64,000 bases of DNA from Apirhabdus apintestini (GTDB taxonomy: Bacteria; Pseudomonadota; Gammaproteobacteria; Enterobacterales; Enterobacteriaceae), in NCBI GenBank assembly GCA_033977085.1, contig CP138906.1, forward strand, positions 1 through 64,000. Reading direction: 5' to 3'. The translations under genes were made by a program, and so were the position numbers. The notes beneath the pieces were generated by a model. The model was not told the origin of the DNA. It ran no database searches and saw only the letters and a list, made by a program, of their open reading frames with translations. Shown in pieces: positions 26,124-36,364 of this stretch. Every line of letters begins with the position of its first letter. Positions within the stretch are counted from its first letter, which is position 1.

Positions 26124-26537
26124 ATGTCCGAACCCGTCCGTCGTCGCGCAGCGCTGGTCGCTTCTGCGCTGCAGAGCGTTTTAAACCTGGGGCTGCTGGG
26201 GCTGGCAGTGATTCTGGTGGTATTCCTGGGCAAAGAGACCTTTCATTTAGCGCACGTTCTGTTTACCCAGTCTGAAGCCGTCACCAAGTATCAACTGGTA
26301 GAAGGGCTATTAGTATGGTTCCTCTACTTTGAATTTATTGCCCTGATCGTGAAGTATTTCCAGACCGGCTATCACTTCCCGCTACGCTATTTTGTTTATA
26401 TTGGCATCACGGCCATTGTGCGGCTGATTATTGTCGATCACAAATCGCCGCTGGATGTTTTTATTTATTCCGGCGCAATTCTGTTATTAGTGATTACCCT
26501 GTGGTTATGTAATACCAGCCTGTTAAAGCGGGAGTAA
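26124..26537 (+). CDS. psiE: Phosphate-starvation-inducible membrane protein PsiE
   Basis: PsiE is a small inner-membrane protein induced by phosphate starvation in E. coli; its function is unknown. The 137-residue frame is intact, beginning MSEPVRRRAALVASALQS, with four predicted membrane helices (about residues 18-40, 60-80, 88-103 and 113-130). In E. coli xylE and the maltose genes come next; here an AT-rich accessory patch follows. A TATAAC hexamer about 30 bp upstream could be the -10 element. Confidence 0.92.
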   Translation: MSEPVRRRAALVASALQSVLNLGLLGLAVILVVFLGKETFHLAHVLFTQSEAVTKYQLVEGLLVWFLYFEFIALIVKYFQTGYHFPLRYFVYIGITAIVRLIIVDHKSPLDVFIYSGAILLLVITLWLCNTSLLKRE

Positions 26538-26706
26538 TAAGCCGTATATTATAGGATAAGAGCGGATGTATTTATTTTTATTTGGTTTTTTCTTAATGCG
26601 GTGCTTTTTGTCGATGGCTTAATGATATTGATACAACGATTATTATAGTATTAATGGTTTCTGGAGATAAATCGACAATTTCAATACCAAGGGGTGACGT
26701 ATAAAT

Positions 26707-27084
26707 ATGGAAATTGTATGTCCTAAGTGCTTAAGCGCTGCTGACAATGTTGATAAAGAAACATTGAAATGCAGTAAGTGTCACAGTGAGTTTCATAAGA
26801 TAAAGTTCCGTTCGACTTTATTAAAAGTGGCAGTAGTGATGGCGGTGGGCGGTGGTATGGGATTTCATAAGGCGAAAGAAGCCCGGTATCCTGTAAATAT
26901 CGAATACGCAATCATTGATTCCTGCGTAACCTCTTCCGGGAACGATATTACCTATCGTTTACTCGATAAAAAACGAGAGAAGTGTATCTGTGCTCTGGAA
27001 AGAACCATGAAGAATATAGAATTTGATGAATCCGACGATGCAGCATTAAAGAGAGAGTTCAGTAAGAATATCAAAAGTTGTTAA
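26707..27084 (+). CDS. Unrecognised zinc-ribbon membrane protein
   Basis: I do not recognise this 125-residue protein. Residues 5-25 form a zinc ribbon with CPKC and CSKC knuckles 13 residues apart. A short hydrophobic, glycine-rich helix follows (about 38-52, VAVVMAVGGGMGF), then a hydrophilic domain with four further cysteines (CVTSS, CIC, final Cys). The layout suggests a membrane-tethered protein with a cytoplasmic zinc finger. The gene and flanks are AT-rich unlike psiE and ubiC, and E. coli has nothing similar here, so horizontal acquisition is likely. The frame is intact, but the ribosome-binding site (AGGGGTGA, 11 bp upstream) is only moderate. Function unknown. Confidence 0.6.
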   Translation: MEIVCPKCLSAADNVDKETLKCSKCHSEFHKIKFRSTLLKVAVVMAVGGGMGFHKAKEARYPVNIEYAIIDSCVTSSGNDITYRLLDKKREKCICALERTMKNIEFDESDDAALKREFSKNIKSC

Positions 27085-27475
27085 TTATACCCTATTGAAA
27101 TAATGCTGATAAAAAGCACCGAGGGAAGATTACCCACGGCACAACTTAATTTACTTTCCTTTATAAGAGTTATTGTCACGGTCACCAGCAGGATAATTTC
27201 CTGTATTTTTCGGGAAGCTAGTAAAATGTTATGCACATTAAATTCCTCATTAATCTTTTTAGGGGATTATTGCCACGACGCTTGCCTGACTCGTGGTGTG
27301 GCCGCTGACTTGGGGCATTCTCAAGTGTATTACTCATTTTAAACTCCTTATTAAATTAGCTTGCTCACTGTGAGCGAGAATGACTATATCAACCGTGATG
27401 GGGACAAATGGGGACATCAAAGCGGGTATCGGAAAGTGCAAAAGCACAAACGCAGCAATTACAGGTAGAGATAAA
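27085..27475. other. AT-rich region without a supported gene
   Basis: About 390 bases after the zinc-ribbon gene. A 79-codon frame (27103-27342) has no recognisable motif. A short perfect inverted repeat GCTCAC-T-GTGAGC lies near 27364-27376. I see nothing else. Confidence 0.45.
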
Positions 27476-27824
27476 GAAAGCGTTAGGTGAGACTGAACTG
27501 GTCATGGGGCAAACTGGCTGAGGAATGGTGTTACAGTCGTTTTAACCCGGAAAATGATGGGGAAGATTACGATGCCCCAGGGAGCTTATTGACACAGTCA
27601 CTGAAAGGATAAAAAACAGGCTCACCCGCACAACCACTAAAGTTGAGGTGTTGAAACGGTATTTGGTGGTTATTCAGGAACATGATGACTTTGGAAATAA
27701 AAAACAGACTGTGAAATTGAAATATATACCTTTTGCATCATGCCCTATCTCGCTTTCATGGATGAAAAAACACTCTGAAGAGCTGGATAAAAGGCTGATG
27801 ATGGAGGATTACGAAGAAGAGTAA
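27476..27824 (+). pseudogene. Broken unrecognised protein
   Basis: Two adjacent frames read as one protein if a base is removed or added near 27578-27583. The first gives NWSWGKLAEEWCYSRFNPEN and ends in DGEDYDAP. The second gives ELIDTVTERIKNRLTRTT, continues with VEVLKRYLVVIQEHDDFGN and CPISLSWMKKHSEE, and ends at 27824 with acidic EDYEEE. The composition is that of a real soluble protein, but I do not recognise the family. The 5' end is unclear. It lies in the AT-rich accessory patch and may be prophage- or plasmid-derived. Confidence 0.45.
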
Positions 27825-28089
27825 ATCCCCGCCTTCACTTCTATCACTGAGTATGGCTCCGCCCCTGCGCGGGCGTGCGGACGTTACAGGTTAATGCACA
27901 ATTTTATTGTGCGTTATGCATTATTAACTCTAATCTTGAAAGGGGTATGTATTGTCTGGCAGCCAAAGCGAGCGCGGCCGTCGTTGCAGCTTTGTTATCC
28001 AAACGATCGAGAATCTGTAGGTTAACGTCCACGCCTCATGGCTTCCAGGGTACAATGCTGCGTCCAGAGCCAGGTTTGGAGAATGCGCT

Positions 28090-28589
28090 ATGTCTCACCC
28101 CGCATTAAAGCAGCTGCGAGCCATTCGCTACTTTCAGCGCCCGCCGGAGATTACGCCCGCGCTGCGCGAATGGCTGCTTCTTGAGGATTCAATGACCCGC
28201 CGTTTTGAGGGCTGCTGCGAGCGGGTAAGCGTAACGCTGCTATTTGAAGATTTTGTCTCCGCGCAGGCGCTGTTACCGCAAGAAGCAGCGCTGCTCCCGG
28301 CAGATGAACGTTACTGGCTGCGGGAAATTTTACTGTGTGGGGACGGTGCCCCTGGCTTGCCGGGCGCACCCTGGTGCCAGAATCCACCCTGAATGGCCCT
28401 GAACTGGCGCTGCGTAACCTCGGGACGACGCCGCTGGGGCGTTATCTGTTTACCTCTTCAAATTTAACGCGCGACTTTATTGAAGTAGGGCGGCACGATG
28501 CGCTATGGGGAAGGCGTTCCCGCCTGAAATTGTCAGGAAAACCACTATTATTGACGGAGCTATTCCTGCCTGCGTCACCGCTGTATTGA
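28090..28589 (+). pseudogene. ubiC: Chorismate pyruvate-lyase, one frameshift
   Basis: UbiC cleaves chorismate to 4-hydroxybenzoate and pyruvate, the entry step to ubiquinone. ATG 28090 begins MSHPALKQLRAIRYFQ. The frame breaks at the C run 28349-28352 (four where five are needed) and resumes as WLAGRTLVPESTLNGPEL to the stop at 28589. Corrected length is 166 residues, as in E. coli (165). The conserved RYWLREILL segment and the late Glu in LLTELFLP are encoded. Eleven bases separate it from the intact ubiA, so the pair is an operon. Downstream translation of ubiA does not depend on the break. Confidence 0.9.
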
Positions 28590-28600
28590 GAGGATGAAAA

Positions 28601-29473
28601 ATGGAGTGGAGTCTGAAGCAGAGTAAACTGCTGGCGTATCACCGCCTGATGCGTACTGACAAACCCATTGGCGCGCTATTGCTGCTTTGGCCCACGCTGT
28701 GGGCTTTGTGGCTGGCAACGCCGGGGGCGCCACCGCTTTCCATTCTGCTCGTTTTTATCGCCGGCGTTTGGTTAATGCGCGCGGCGGGATGTGTAGTCAA
28801 TGATTATGCCGACAGGAAATTTGACGGGCACGTTAAGCGCACGGCTAATCGCCCGCTGCCCAGCGGCGCGGTTACCGGCAGAGAGGCGCGCACGCTATTT
28901 GTGGTGCTGGTGGTGCTCTCGTTCCTGCTGGTGTTAACGCTCAATACAATGACCATCCTGCTTTCCGTGATTGGGCTGGCGCTGGCGTGGGTCTATCCGT
29001 TTATGAAGCGCTATACCCACCTGCCGCAGGTGGTGCTGGGCGCGGCGTTTGGCTGGTCCATTCCGATGGCGTTCGCCGCGGTGAGTGAAAGCGTGCCGCT
29101 TTCCTGCTGGCTGATGTTTCTGGTGAATATTGTCTGGGCCGTGGCATACGATACGGAATATGCCATGGTAGACCGGGATGATGATCTGAAGATTGGCGTA
29201 AAATCAACGGCGATTCTGTTTGGGCGCTACGACACGGTGATTATCGGGCTGCTGCAGGTGGCGATGCTGGCGCTATTGGCGCTGATTGGCGAGCTTAATC
29301 ACCTCAATCTGGCATGGTATTGCGCTCTGGCGCTGGCGGGTGGGCTGTTTGTCTATCAACAAAAGCTGATGGTTGGCCGCGATCGCGATGCCTGTTTCCG
29401 CGCTTTTATGAATAATAATTATGTCGGGCTGATTTTATTCGGCGGTCTGATGCTGAGTTTCCTGCCGTTTTAA
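28601..29473 (+). CDS. ubiA: 4-hydroxybenzoate octaprenyltransferase
   Basis: UbiA attaches the polyprenyl chain to 4-hydroxybenzoate in the inner membrane, the second step of ubiquinone synthesis. The 290-residue frame is intact and equal in length to E. coli UbiA. Both Asp-rich catalytic motifs are present, NDYADRKFD at 67-75 and DTEYAMVDRDDD at 184-195, with about nine membrane helices. ATG 28601 follows an AGAGGATG site. An ATG six bases upstream is out of frame. A strong terminator follows at 29502. Confidence 0.96.
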   Translation: MEWSLKQSKLLAYHRLMRTDKPIGALLLLWPTLWALWLATPGAPPLSILLVFIAGVWLMRAAGCVVNDYADRKFDGHVKRTANRPLPSGAVTGREARTLFVVLVVLSFLLVLTLNTMTILLSVIGLALAWVYPFMKRYTHLPQVVLGAAFGWSIPMAFAAVSESVPLSCWLMFLVNIVWAVAYDTEYAMVDRDDDLKIGVKSTAILFGRYDTVIIGLLQVAMLALLALIGELNHLNLAWYCALALAGGLFVYQQKLMVGRDRDACFRAFMNNNYVGLILFGGLMLSFLPF

Positions 29474-29501
29474 TCTCGCCGAGATAGCCAGTATTCAACG
29501 C

Positions 29502-29526
29502 TGCCCGCCCCGTGCGGGCATTTTTT
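29502..29526 (+). terminator. ubiCA terminator
   Basis: The stem TGCCCGC (29502-29508) and GCGGGCA (29514-29520) with loop CCCGT is followed by TTTTTT. It lies 28 bases after ubiA. Confidence 0.9.
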
Positions 29527-29701
29527 ATTACGCTTTAGCTCTAGCTTATTATTTCTGCGTAATTGACGAGGGTTGAGGTGAGATATGGCGACTCTTGATG
29601 AGAAGGCGTTAAAAAGTGTTACCAACGGTGCAAAACTGATCCACCCCAGCGGTTGAAAACTGATCCAGGGTTAATCTGCTCCTCTGAATACAGGGGAGCT
29701 T

Positions 29702-30719
<1,018 letters not shown>

Positions 30720-30723
<4 letters not shown>

Positions 30724-31502
30724 TGGTCGAACTACAACATCAACGGCTGATGGTGCTTGCTGAACAGCCCAGCTGGACAGCCTTATCGGCGCGGCGCCGG
30801 CACTGTCGCAACAGGCAGTGGATCAGGAATGGAGCTATATGGACTTCCCGGAGCACCTGCTACATGAGGAGAAACTGGCCCGGCATCAGCGTAAACAGGC
30901 GATGTACACGCGGATGGCAGCCTTCCCGGCGGTGAAGACGTTCGAGGAATACGACTTCACCTTCGCCACCGGCGCACCTCAGAAGCAAATCCAGTCGCTG
31001 CGTTCCCTGAGCTTCATCGAACGTAACGAAAACATCGTGTTGCTGGGCCCCTCGGGCGTGGGGAAAACACATCTGGCGATAGCCATGGGCTACGAGGCAG
31101 TACGGGCGGGCATCAAGGTTCGCTTCACAACAGCAGCGGACCTGCTGTTACAGCTCGTCGACTTCCCAGCGTCAGGGGCGTTACAAAACGACACTCAATC
31201 GCGGTGTCATGGCCCCCAAACTGCTCATCATCGACGAAATAGGCTATCTGCCGTTCAGCCAGGAAGAGGCAAAGCTGTTCTTCCAGGTCATTGCCAAACG
31301 TTACGAAAAGAGCGCGATGATCCTGACCTCTAACCTGCCGTTCGGGCAGTGGGACCAGACGTTCGCGGGTGATGCAGCCCTGACATCGGCAATGCTGGAC
31401 CGGATCTTACATCACTCACACGTAGTCCAGATAAAAGGAGAGAGCTATCGACTGAAGCAGAAACGAAAGGCCGGGGTTATAGCGGAAGCTAATCCTGAGT
31501 AA
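30720..31502 (+). pseudogene. istB: IS21 helper ATPase, copy 2, two frameshifts
   Basis: The frame breaks near 30768 (same missing base as copy 1) and near 31154, where CAGCTCGTCGAC replaces CAGTTGTCGAC. The second break falls between Walker A and Walker B, and Walker B is only in the last frame (31209-31502). A Leu-to-Pro change also occurs at MDFPEH. The gene is not functional as read. Confidence 0.9.
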
Positions 31503-31780
31503 GCAAGGTGGATCAATATTAGACCGTTGGTGGTGACGGTAAGTGGATCACTTTTTACCCGTTGTTGACAAAAAGCGCGCCGGCTGGGCGTGAGATGCGC
31601 GGCTATAATGCCCATTTGAGTATCAATTAGTATCGCTTTTTGCCAGCCAGTGGTGGATTACTTATGGAAAATACGAACATAGATACGGGCTGCATTTGAT
31701 TTGTCGGAGCCACTGGCATCGGGGGCAGTAAAACGGCATGGCGTTAGGCGCCTTATGACGAGCTTGGGAAGGGTGAAAAT

Positions 31781-31804
31781 TTACCGCCTTTTGCAAGGCG
31801 GTAA
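31781..31804 (-). terminator. plsB terminator
   Basis: A perfect ten-base stem TTACCGCCTT and AAGGCGGTAA around TTGC lies 27 bases past the plsB stop. On the plsB strand it is followed by ATTTTC, a short T-rich stretch. Confidence 0.7.
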
Positions 31805-31830
31805 GAGGGCTGCAGGCGGGCGTCAGGCCG

Positions 31831-34269
31831 CTATGCTTTTTCCGGAAGGCCGCTTTGTGCTACGGAGCTTTCAATGGTCAGACGCACATCCGGCGCCAGC
31901 AAATCGGAGAGCAGCCGCCATGCAAGCAGCGCTTTTTCCCGATCCGCATCGTCGGTGTCGCTCAGGTAGCCTTCATCGCGCAGCGTCAGCACCAGAGTTG
32001 AGAAGACCGCTTTGTCGAAAAATTCCGGGGCATTAATGCCGTGCAGCATCGACAGGCGCTGGGCCAGAGTGCGGCTTTCTTTCTCCAGCGTGCCGCGGTT
32101 CATGGTGGGGTTATTGCTCAACAGCCAGAATGTGATGGCATAGCGCTGAATAGTTTCCCGCGCGCCGGCCGCCAGCAGCTGCAGCGTACGTGAACGAGTG
32201 GGGTTAAGCTGTACCGTATCACCATTAATTAGCAACAGGCCCTGGCGCTGCATCTCTGCCAGTAACGCATCGACTTCGGCTGCCAGCGCCGGGGTATCCC
32301 AGTGCAGGAAAAGCTCAGCTTTCAGCATGGGATACAGTAGCGTTACCTGGCGCAGTAGTTCATCGCGAGTAATATGCCGACGCTGAGTCACCATCTGGGC
32401 CAGCAGGGATGGCAGAATCAGCATATGCATCAGATTGTTGCGATAATAAGTCATTAATATCGCCTGTTCCCGCGGCAGGATAATAATCTCACCGATGGTG
32501 TCCTGCTCAACTTCAAACTTATTCATGCGTAATGCGTGATCGATAAGTTCGCTAGCGCTGGCGGACGGCACGGTAGTGTCCGGCGCGTAGGGCACATTGC
32601 GCAGCAGATCTATATAGCAATCTAGCTGTTCAAGAAGCTGCTCGCGGGTAAGCGAGCGCTGGCGTGAGGCCAGCAGCGCCGTACAGCACAGGTTCATGGC
32701 ATTAGCGGCGGCGGCGTTATTAATACGCACCATTAACGTGGCGGCGATTTCGTTTACGGCGGGCGTTAGCCAGGCCGGACGCACGGCTTCAATAGGATCA
32801 ATGTCTTCGCGCCATTCAGGCACGCGCTGATTCAGCCAATTGTTCAGCGGAATGGGTTCGCCGAAATTGACGTAGCCTTCGCCAAGATTGCGCAGTTTGC
32901 TAAGGCCGCGCAGCATTTGAAGCAGGCTCTCTTTTTCTTTCGTGGCCCCGCGCAGCTCTTTCGCATAGGTGCCAACTTCCATCACGTGTTCATAGCCGAT
33001 GTAAATAGGCACCAGGGTTATCGGGCGGGAGCCGCCGCGCAGCATTGCCTGTAGTGTCATCGAGAGCGTACCCGTCTTCGGCTCTAGCAGGCGCCCGGTG
33101 CGGGAGCGCCCGCCTTCAACAAAATATTCCACGGAATAGCCGCGGCTAAAAAGTTCGCCTAAATACTCACGGAACACGGTTGAGTAAAGCTTGTTTCCGC
33201 GGAAGGTGCGGCGGATAAAGAAAGCGCCGAGGCGGCGGAATATTGGGCCGGCGGGCCAGAAGTTCAGATTGATACCGGCGGCAATGTGCGGTGGCACTAA
33301 ACCCTGATGGTATAACACGTACGACAGCAATAAATAATCCATATGGCTGCGGTGGCAGGGAACGTACACCAGCTCATGCCCTTCATGCGCCAGCTTGCGC
33401 ACCCGTTCAGCATTATGAACGTTAATCCCCTGATAAAGCCGGTTCCAGGTGAAACCAAGTACGCGGTCGGTAATGCGAATGGCCTCATAGGAGAAGTTGG
33501 CGGCAATCTCTTCCATTAGTGCAATGGCATTTTGCTGCGCTTTTTCATGCGAAATTTTTTGCTGCGAGCTTCATCCTCGACCGCCCGAGCGATAGCCCGG
33601 GATGAAAGGAGTTTATTAAACAGATCCTGGCGAGCAGGAAGGCGCGGCCCTACGGCGGCTAAACGGAGGCGGGCGAAGTGCATACGCGCGACGCGCAGCA
33701 GTTTCTGCGCGATGCTTTTATCGGTGCCGTGTTCCGTGGCCATCCAGCGCAGCGAGACGGGCGTGGAAAAACGGACAAAGCTATCGCGGCCCAGCCACAG
33801 CACCGCAAAAAATTTCTGAATACCATTAAGCATGCGTAAAGGAGGATTTGATTCTCCTTTTTCACGCCCGGGCGAGCGCCCGAACATAACGGAAACCGGC
33901 ACCAATTGGATATCCAGATTAGGGTTGCGCCGGTGAAGATCCAGATAATCATGAAACAGTTTTATCGACTCTTCTTTTGGCGTGTAATAAGTAAATACGC
34001 GCGGTCCGTCGTGGACAAATACGTAGCGCGGTAAAACAATGCCATCAACCTCAAGCGGATCGAAGGGATCGGGCAGATCGTGCGCCAGACACTGTTCACG
34101 AAGCGTCAGAATGTCCGCTTTTGAATTGTACGGTAAGACATAAATTATCGGTCTGGAGATATCGAGCCCCAGCTCCAGCGCAGGGATCTTCAGGAACTAA
34201 TTTACTTTTTACCAGCAAACTTAGTGGTAAATTAAGCAACTTATAGAAAAAGTGGGGCCAGTCTACCAT
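31831..34269 (-). pseudogene. plsB: Glycerol-3-phosphate acyltransferase, two indels
   Basis: PlsB makes lysophosphatidic acid at the inner membrane, the first step of phospholipid synthesis. It starts at 34269 (MVDWPHFFYKLLNLPLS). An extra C near 34184 shifts the frame after LVPEDP. The correct frame then runs LELGLDISRP through VPVSVMFGR. A six-A run (plus-strand T 33555-33560) one short breaks it again at SKKISHEKAQ. From 33516 it is open to 31831 and carries all acyltransferase blocks: HRSHMDYLL, the GNKLYSTVFRE segment, EGGRSRTGR and VPIYIGYEHV. Corrected length is 812 residues against 807. The gene is essential in E. coli unless PlsX/PlsY suffice, so intact function by slippage, or a sequence error, should be considered. 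Confidence 0.93.
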
Positions 34270-34399
34270 AGACAATGTTAAGCCTCTGAGTGAAGAGCGT
34301 CATTACGGCGCAGCATACCAGAAATAGCATATAAATTCTGCGACATTGCTGTATTTACGGCTTTTTCGCCAGGACGCAAATTTTAAAAAGGGTTTTTTC

Positions 34400-34768
34400 A
34401 TGGCTAATAGTACCACCGGTATTACCCGTATTATCAAGGCTGCCGGCTATTCCTGGAAGGGGCTTCGCGCCGCATGGCGCAATGAGGCGGCCTTTCGTCA
34501 GGAAACATTACTGGCGGTCGCGGGCATAATCATCGCCTGCTGGCTGGATATTGATGCGTTAACGCGCGTGCTGCTTATTGGATCCGTGGTACTTATTATG
34601 ATCGTTGAAATTCTTAATAGCGCCATTGAAGCAGTGGTTGATCGTATCGGTACTGAAAAGCATGAACTTTCTGGCCGCGCGAAGGATATGGGATCGGCGG
34701 CGGTATTCATTGCGATGCTGCTCGCCGCTTTTGTCTGGATCTCATTATTGTGGCAACGCTTTTATTGA
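34400..34768 (+). CDS. dgkA: Diacylglycerol kinase
   Basis: DgkA phosphorylates diacylglycerol in the inner membrane, recycling the lipid released by osmoregulated glucan synthesis. ATG 34400 (MANSTTGITRIIKAAGYSW) is chosen over an in-frame upstream start because it matches the family start and gives 122 residues, the E. coli length. The signature NSAIEAVVDRIG with the catalytic Glu is intact, and three membrane helices are visible. It is divergent from plsB, as in E. coli, and 107 bases before lexA. Confidence 0.95.
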   Translation: MANSTTGITRIIKAAGYSWKGLRAAWRNEAAFRQETLLAVAGIIIACWLDIDALTRVLLIGSVVLIMIVEILNSAIEAVVDRIGTEKHELSGRAKDMGSAAVFIAMLLAAFVWISLLWQRFY

Positions 34769-34831
34769 TTCGCCCGGTATTGCGATAAGTCGCTGGTTTT
34801 TGCTGAATTATGGTTCCCTTAACGTATTGCG

Positions 34832-34868
34832 CTGTATATACTCACAGCATAACTGTATATACAACCAG
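34832..34868 (+). promoter_or_regulatory. Two LexA (SOS) boxes before lexA
   Basis: CTGTATATACTCACAG (34832-34847) and CTGTATATACAACCAG (34853-34868) both fit the CTGT-N8-ACAG operator, the second with one mismatch in its right half. They are 21 bp apart and end 7 bp before the start codon, the same geometry as the E. coli lexA promoter. LexA autorepression is therefore retained. Confidence 0.92.
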
Positions 34869-34875
34869 GGGCGAA

Positions 34876-35483
34876 ATGAAAGCGTTAACGGCCAGACAGC
34901 AGGAGGTTTTTGACCTCATCCGGGAGCATATTAGCCAGACGGGTATGCCGCCAACGCGGGCAGAGATTGCTAAGCAGCTTGGATTTCGTTCTCCGAATGC
35001 CGCGGAAGAGCATTTAAAGGCGCTGGCGCGGAAAGGCGTAATTGAAATCGTCTCTGGTGCCTCCCGTGGTATTCGACTGATGGTGGAAGAAGAAGCAGGC
35101 CTTCCGCTGGTAGGGCGCGTTGCCGCCGGAGAGCCGCTGCTGGCGCAGCAGCATATTGAAGGGCACTATCAGGTTGATCCTTCTTTATTCAGGCCTGGCG
35201 CTGATTTTCTCCTGCGCGTGAGCGGTATGTCGATGAAAGATATCGGTATTATGGACGGTGACTTACTTGCCGTACATAAAACCCAGGAAGCACGCAATGG
35301 TCAGGTAGTAGTTGCTCGTATTGAAGACGAGGTCACGGTGAAGCGGTTAAAAAACAGGGAAATGTTGTCTGGCTACTGCCAGAAAACAGTGACTTCGAGC
35401 CGATTGAAGTGGATTTGCGTTCGCAAAACTTTAGCATTGAGGGCTTGGCCGTCGGCGTTATTCGCAACGGCGAATGGCTCTAA
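34876..35483 (+). pseudogene. lexA: SOS repressor LexA, frameshifted at residue about 160
   Basis: LexA represses SOS genes and cleaves itself when RecA is activated. ATG 34876 starts MKALTARQQEVFDLIR; an upstream in-frame start would overlap the operators. The winged-helix DNA-binding domain (1-70), the Ala84-Gly85 cleavage site, Ser119 (SGMSMK) and Lys156 (TVKRLK) are all present. Just after Lys159 a run of six A (35349-35354) is one short. The true tail (SDFEPIEVDLRS to RNGEWL) continues in the next frame to 35483, giving 202 residues when corrected, exactly the E. coli length. As read, the tail is replaced by about 135 unrelated residues ending at 35763. Confidence 0.93.
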
Positions 35484-35535
35484 CCGTTTTAAAACACTAA
35501 GCCTTCCTGGCTATTATCTGCGGTATATTTGGATT

Positions 35536-35563
35536 AAGCGCCAGCCATCCTGTCGGCGCTTTT
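35536..35563 (+). terminator. lexA terminator
   Basis: The stem AAGCGCC (35536-35542) and GGCGCTT (35555-35561) with a 12-nt loop is followed by TTTT-A. It ends lexA transcription, which in E. coli reads on into dinF. Confidence 0.6.
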
Positions 35564-36364
35564 ATTCGCGTGCTGCCAGCCCACAGGCGGCGCGCAGTGT
35601 GTCAGCTATTACAATCAGAGTAGTTTCCTCAACGTCAGACGTTGCCAGGCGCACCGTAATTTCAGGGCAGGATGCTGCGCGGCGAACTCTACTTTTTCAG
35701 CGCTGCGCTGAGATGAAAACGACAGGGGAAGGGAAACATAGCCGGCCGATGCAGAGTCGATAAGCAAAGGGATGCGGGTTAACTGAAGCAGGTAAATTAT
35801 GGCGGTGTGTGGCAGGTTATTTGCCTGCACGCACGGCCTTCGCCCGGTAATTCCTTTGCACAATAGTTTTAGCCTGCGCTCCAGCTTATACGGTGGAAGG
35901 TGCTCTGATATACGCATTCGTCTGGGATTAATGTACATATCTTCCGGATGCGTATATCTTCCGTGCCTGCCAGATGCTTATCTTATTAGCCGGTCGCTTT
36001 TCTTGTCAGGAAGAAAGCGCTGGTGATGTATTTGATAGAGCCATCATACTTACCTTATCCCGCTTATTCACAGGTTGTTTCAGTGTCCGAGGCGTTACTG
36101 ACCTCTATTTAAGCTTTTTAATATTCATCTCAACAATGCTGCCTGAACTTAAGAACGTTATTTGCCGTTAAATTGGATACACTTTGCGGCCCGGTCTATT
36201 TAGCTTTATTGAGAGCACCACGCTAACTTGTGAATATCTGGCTGAATGCAGGGGCACTAAAGCGCGCGCAATCATTTGCCATGTTACGCCTGCGCTACGC
36301 CCGATCGGGTAGTTTAGAACCATGAAGCCTGCTGTTCGCAGCAGGAGAAGATAAATCATTATAA
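35564..36364. other. Insertion-like region between lexA and dinF
   Basis: In E. coli dinF follows lexA within about 20 bp, but here 880 bases intervene. I see no recognisable gene on either strand. A 107-codon minus-strand frame (35615-35938) has plausible composition but no motif I know. The right part is AT-rich. No inverted repeats or insertion-sequence ends were identified, so the origin is unclear. Confidence 0.5.

Noticed and set aside
34810..34875. An in-frame upstream start for lexA
   Set aside because: It would place the LexA operators inside the coding region; the ATG at 34876 matches the family start and gives the standard length.
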